Of a DNA stretch of 7,264 nt, positions 6,063 to 7,264 are shown one piece after another. The translations under genes and the position numbers were made by a program. Position 1 is the first letter of the stretch. Each line of letters opens with the position of its first letter. The notes beneath the pieces are model-generated. The model was not told the origin of the DNA. It saw only the letters and a program-made list of their open reading frames with translations, and made no database searches. The stretch covers positions 1 through 7,264 of the forward strand of contig QIJB01000096.1 of assembly GCA_003231675.1 (NCBI GenBank), read 5' to 3'. The stretch comes from Candidatus Campbelliibacteriota bacterium (GTDB lineage: Bacteria > Patescibacteriota > Minisyncoccia > UBA9983).

Positions 6063-6191
6063 CTAATCAAAGTCCATATCTAAATCCATTTCTTCCATCT
6101 CGTTGTCTTCAAAGTCAATTCCCTCCGATCCGTCAATGTCATCAATCAATTCATCTTCATTGAACCCCGGAGCCTCATTGATTTCTTCCAT
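6063..6191 (-). CDS. 42-aa extremely acidic small protein
   Basis: ATG at 6191 to TAG at 6063. Of 42 residues, 10 are Glu and 10 are Asp, with no Lys, Arg or His, so the predicted charge is about -20. The C-terminal half alternates acidic residues with Met, Leu and Phe (EMEEMDLDMDFD). Probably disordered alone. I do not recognise a family. Support for it being real: it lies in an otherwise unexplained gap, starts 8 nt after the stop of a possible upstream microgene (the same spacing as yebC to ruvC), and is followed by a terminator. There is no SD, so translation may depend on coupling. It could be a nucleic-acid mimic or a partner of a basic protein, but no function can be assigned. The frame is also open upstream (to a TAG near 6306) without an ATG, GTG or TTG. 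Confidence 0.5.
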   Translation of the reverse strand: MEEINEAPGFNEDELIDDIDGSEGIDFEDNEMEEMDLDMDFD

Positions 6192-6199
6192 AATTGTTT

Positions 6200-6286
6200 T
6201 TATTTTTTTATGTAAATTACGACCTGATAATTTATCGCGATTGAGGCGAACATTCCGAGAAAAATCAGCACAAGCCTTTTGGGAAT
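6200..6286 (-). CDS. possible ATT-started 28-aa membrane microprotein
   Basis: If ATT at 6286 initiates, the product is M-PKR, then about 22 hydrophobic residues (LVLIFLGMFASI... to VVIYI), then KK and TAA: a single membrane span with basic residues at both ends. Support: GGAGG (complement of 6292-6296) lies 5 nt before the ATT, and a good promoter lies about 18 nt further up. No ATG, GTG or TTG occurs in this frame before the hydrophobic part; the frame is closed by TAA at 6314-6316. The alternative GTG, at codon 6 of this reading, would remove the basic N-terminus and has a poorly spaced AAGG. ATT starts are rare (the infC gene is the known case), so this is a tentative call. Likely co-transcribed with the acidic gene 8 nt downstream. 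Confidence 0.35.
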   Translation of the reverse strand: MPKRLVLIFLGMFASIAINYQVVIYIKK

Positions 6287-6310
6287 TTTCGCCTCCGGCG
6301 AGACCCTATA

Positions 6311-6339
6311 TTTTTATCAAAAAGAGATTTTTTTGTAAA
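6311..6339 (-). promoter_or_regulatory. promoter for the microprotein unit
   Basis: On the minus strand, TTTACA (6339-6334; 5 of 6), a 17-nt spacer and TG-A-TAAAAA (6319-6311; extended -10, hexamer 4 of 6). The start near 6304 gives an 18-nt leader. In this leader TCGCC-GGA-GGCGA (complement of 6289-6301) forms a perfect 5-bp hairpin whose loop and 3' arm contain the SD GGAGG, a possible translational control. Confidence 0.5.
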
Positions 6340-6374
6340 GCGTTTTATTTTGGGGTGTGGATATCTTTTGGCGG

Positions 6375-6839
6375 CTAAAAGCGGTGTCGGGCGGAGCAGG
6401 TGAGGGCGCAGGCGATGGCGTCAACCTCGTCGTCCGATTTTGGTATGGTCGGCATTTTTAAGACCGCTTTTACCATTTCTTGCACTTGGTTTTTTTCCGC
6501 CCTGCCGTAGCCGGTCAAGGCGATTTTTATTTCAAGCGGAGTGTATTCTTTTATTTCAAGCCCTCCGGCGGCGGCGAGAAACAAGACCATTCCGCGCGCC
6601 TCGGAAACAGCCATCGCCGTTTTCTGGTTTTTCGTGAAAAAGAGTTTTTCAATGGCGAGAATGTCAGGTTTATGTTTTTTGATTATCTTTTCAATTTCCC
6701 GTCCAATGCCGAAAAGCCGCTTCGCGTGCGGATTGTTTTTGTCAGACGCGAGACAGGTTGAGTAAAGCAGTTTTTCGCCATCGCGCGTTTTTTCCAAAAT
6801 CGCGCACCCCATCCGGTCAAAGCCGGGATCAATTCCCAT
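6375..6839 (-). CDS. ruvC: crossover junction endodeoxyribonuclease RuvC
   Basis: 154 residues, complete; resolves Holliday junctions together with RuvAB during recombinational repair. RNase H-like fold with the four expected acidic residues: Asp4 in GIDPG, Glu64 in LAIEKLFF, and Asp137 and Asp140 in DDEVDAIACALT, matching D7, E66, D138 and D141 of the E. coli enzyme. The conserved YTPLEIKIALTGYGRAEKNQV block (99-119) is the family's DNA-binding region. The ATG stands immediately before GIDPG, shortening the first beta strand by 2-3 residues compared with most members; upstream in-frame codons ATA, ACA, ATT, TTT would encode a typical strand but include no normal start. No SD. It begins 8 nt after the yebC stop, so translational coupling is likely. 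No ruvA or ruvB is in the window. Confidence 0.93.
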   Translation of the reverse strand: MGIDPGFDRMGCAILEKTRDGEKLLYSTCLASDKNNPHAKRLFGIGREIEKIIKKHKPDILAIEKLFFTKNQKTAMAVSEARGMVLFLAAAGGLEIKEYTPLEIKIALTGYGRAEKNQVQEMVKAVLKMPTIPKSDDEVDAIACALTCSARHRF

Positions 6840-6847
6840 AAAAATTG

Positions 6848-7264
6848 TTATTCGCAGTTCGTGAATAATTCTTGTACGTCATCATGGTCGTCAAGCGCTT
6901 CAAGGAGCCGGTCCAGTTTGGCGGCGTCCTCTTCGCTTATTTCAACTTTGTGTTTCGCTTCCCATTTGCCGTCTTTTTTCTCAAACGCCCAAGTGACGGA
7001 ACCGCTTTCCGCGAATTTTCCGTTATTTTTTGAAAGGATGTGCTTGATTTCCGCCACGGTGCGGTTGTTATTGTCCGTTATCGCTTCAATGATGATGGCG
7101 ACCCCGCCCGGTCCGTACGCTTCATAGCGGACATTTTCCATTTGAACCCCTTCCAGTTTCCCTGCGCCTTTCTTTATCGCCCGTTCAATGTTGTCCGCGG
7201 GCATATTCACGCCTTTCGCTTTATCAATGGCGGCGCGAAGATCCGGATTCATATCCGGGTCTTC
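6848..7264 (-). CDS. yebC: YebC/TACO1-family protein, 3' part, short form
   Basis: 138 codons are visible; the N-terminus lies beyond the right edge. YebC proteins were annotated as transcriptional regulators (PmpR); the family, which includes mitochondrial TACO1, is now tied to ribosome function, especially at proline-rich stretches. Visible family blocks, numbered from the Met at 7252: MNPDLRAAIDKAKGVNMPADNIERAIKKG (1-29), YEAYGPGGVAIIIEAITDNNNRT (43-65), ESGSVTWAFEKK (82-93) and the C-terminal LLEALDDHDDVQELFTN (116-132). Only about 30 residues separate the third and fourth blocks, where full-length members have about 115, so the third domain is missing. The frame is intact and the C-terminus normal, so this is a short form and not a broken gene. 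First gene of a pair with ruvC. Confidence 0.93.
   Translation of the reverse strand, partial: EDPDMNPDLRAAIDKAKGVNMPADNIERAIKKGAGKLEGVQMENVRYEAYGPGGVAIIIEAITDNNNRTVAEIKHILSKNNGKFAESGSVTWAFEKKDGKWEAKHKVEISEEDAAKLDRLLEALDDHDDVQELFTNCE

Noticed and set aside
6289..6301. GC-rich hairpin as a terminator for ruvC
   Set aside because: On the minus strand it is followed by AAAATTCCC and not a T-run, and it lies downstream of a promoter, where a leader structure is the better reading.
6103..6378. Plus-strand frame of 91 codons, serine-rich start
   Set aside because: Its serine-rich part is the complement of the Asp/Glu codons of the acidic gene, and no promoter, SD or known domain supports it.

Overview
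The window looks like part of a bacterial chromosome from a small-genome lineage, most likely Patescibacteria/CPR (Parcubacteria-like). This is inferred from gene style rather than a marker gene: a YebC lacking its third domain, a minimal DUF721-type protein, a lysine-rich PBP1A with a C-terminal Ig-like extension, short AT-rich intergenic spaces, and small proteins I cannot place in any family. A bidirectional peptidoglycan synthase and an S4-domain TyrRS argue against an archaeon.

Layout. 1-748 (-) is the 5' part of a GH57 glycosidase gene that runs off the left edge. Divergent from it, 878-1144 (+) is a DUF721/DciA-like protein. Its stop codon is the loop of a bidirectional terminator shared with the convergent gene at 1166-1486 (-). 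That gene and 1711-2097 (-) encode diverged paralogues of unknown function. Each is followed by the same 56-nt segment, which holds the last codons of the DUF721 gene plus the terminator. 2190-4769 (-) is a full-length class A penicillin-binding protein (PBP1A type), divergent from tyrS at 4859-6007 (+). 6063-6339 (-) appears to be a compact unit: a promoter, an SD followed by a possible ATT-initiated 28-aa single-membrane-span microprotein, an 8-nt gap, a 42-aa extremely acidic protein, and a bidirectional terminator shared with tyrS. 6375-6839 (-) is ruvC and 6848-7264 (-) is the 3' part of yebC, 8 nt apart and so presumably one operon.

Function and expression. The known genes cover alpha-glucan metabolism (GH57), cell-wall synthesis (PBP1A), translation (tyrS, yebC) and Holliday-junction resolution (ruvC). 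Two initiation styles coexist. GH57, both paralogues and the microprotein have clear Shine-Dalgarno sequences. The DUF721 gene, PBP1A and tyrS have none; instead each has an extended -10 element placed so that transcription would start at or within about 2 nt of the ATG, suggesting leaderless mRNAs.

The most unusual parts are the repeated-terminator paralogue pair at 1109-2097 and the microprotein unit at 6063-6339. No intergenic stretch exceeds 300 bases. I saw no tRNA, rRNA, CRISPR array or transposase.
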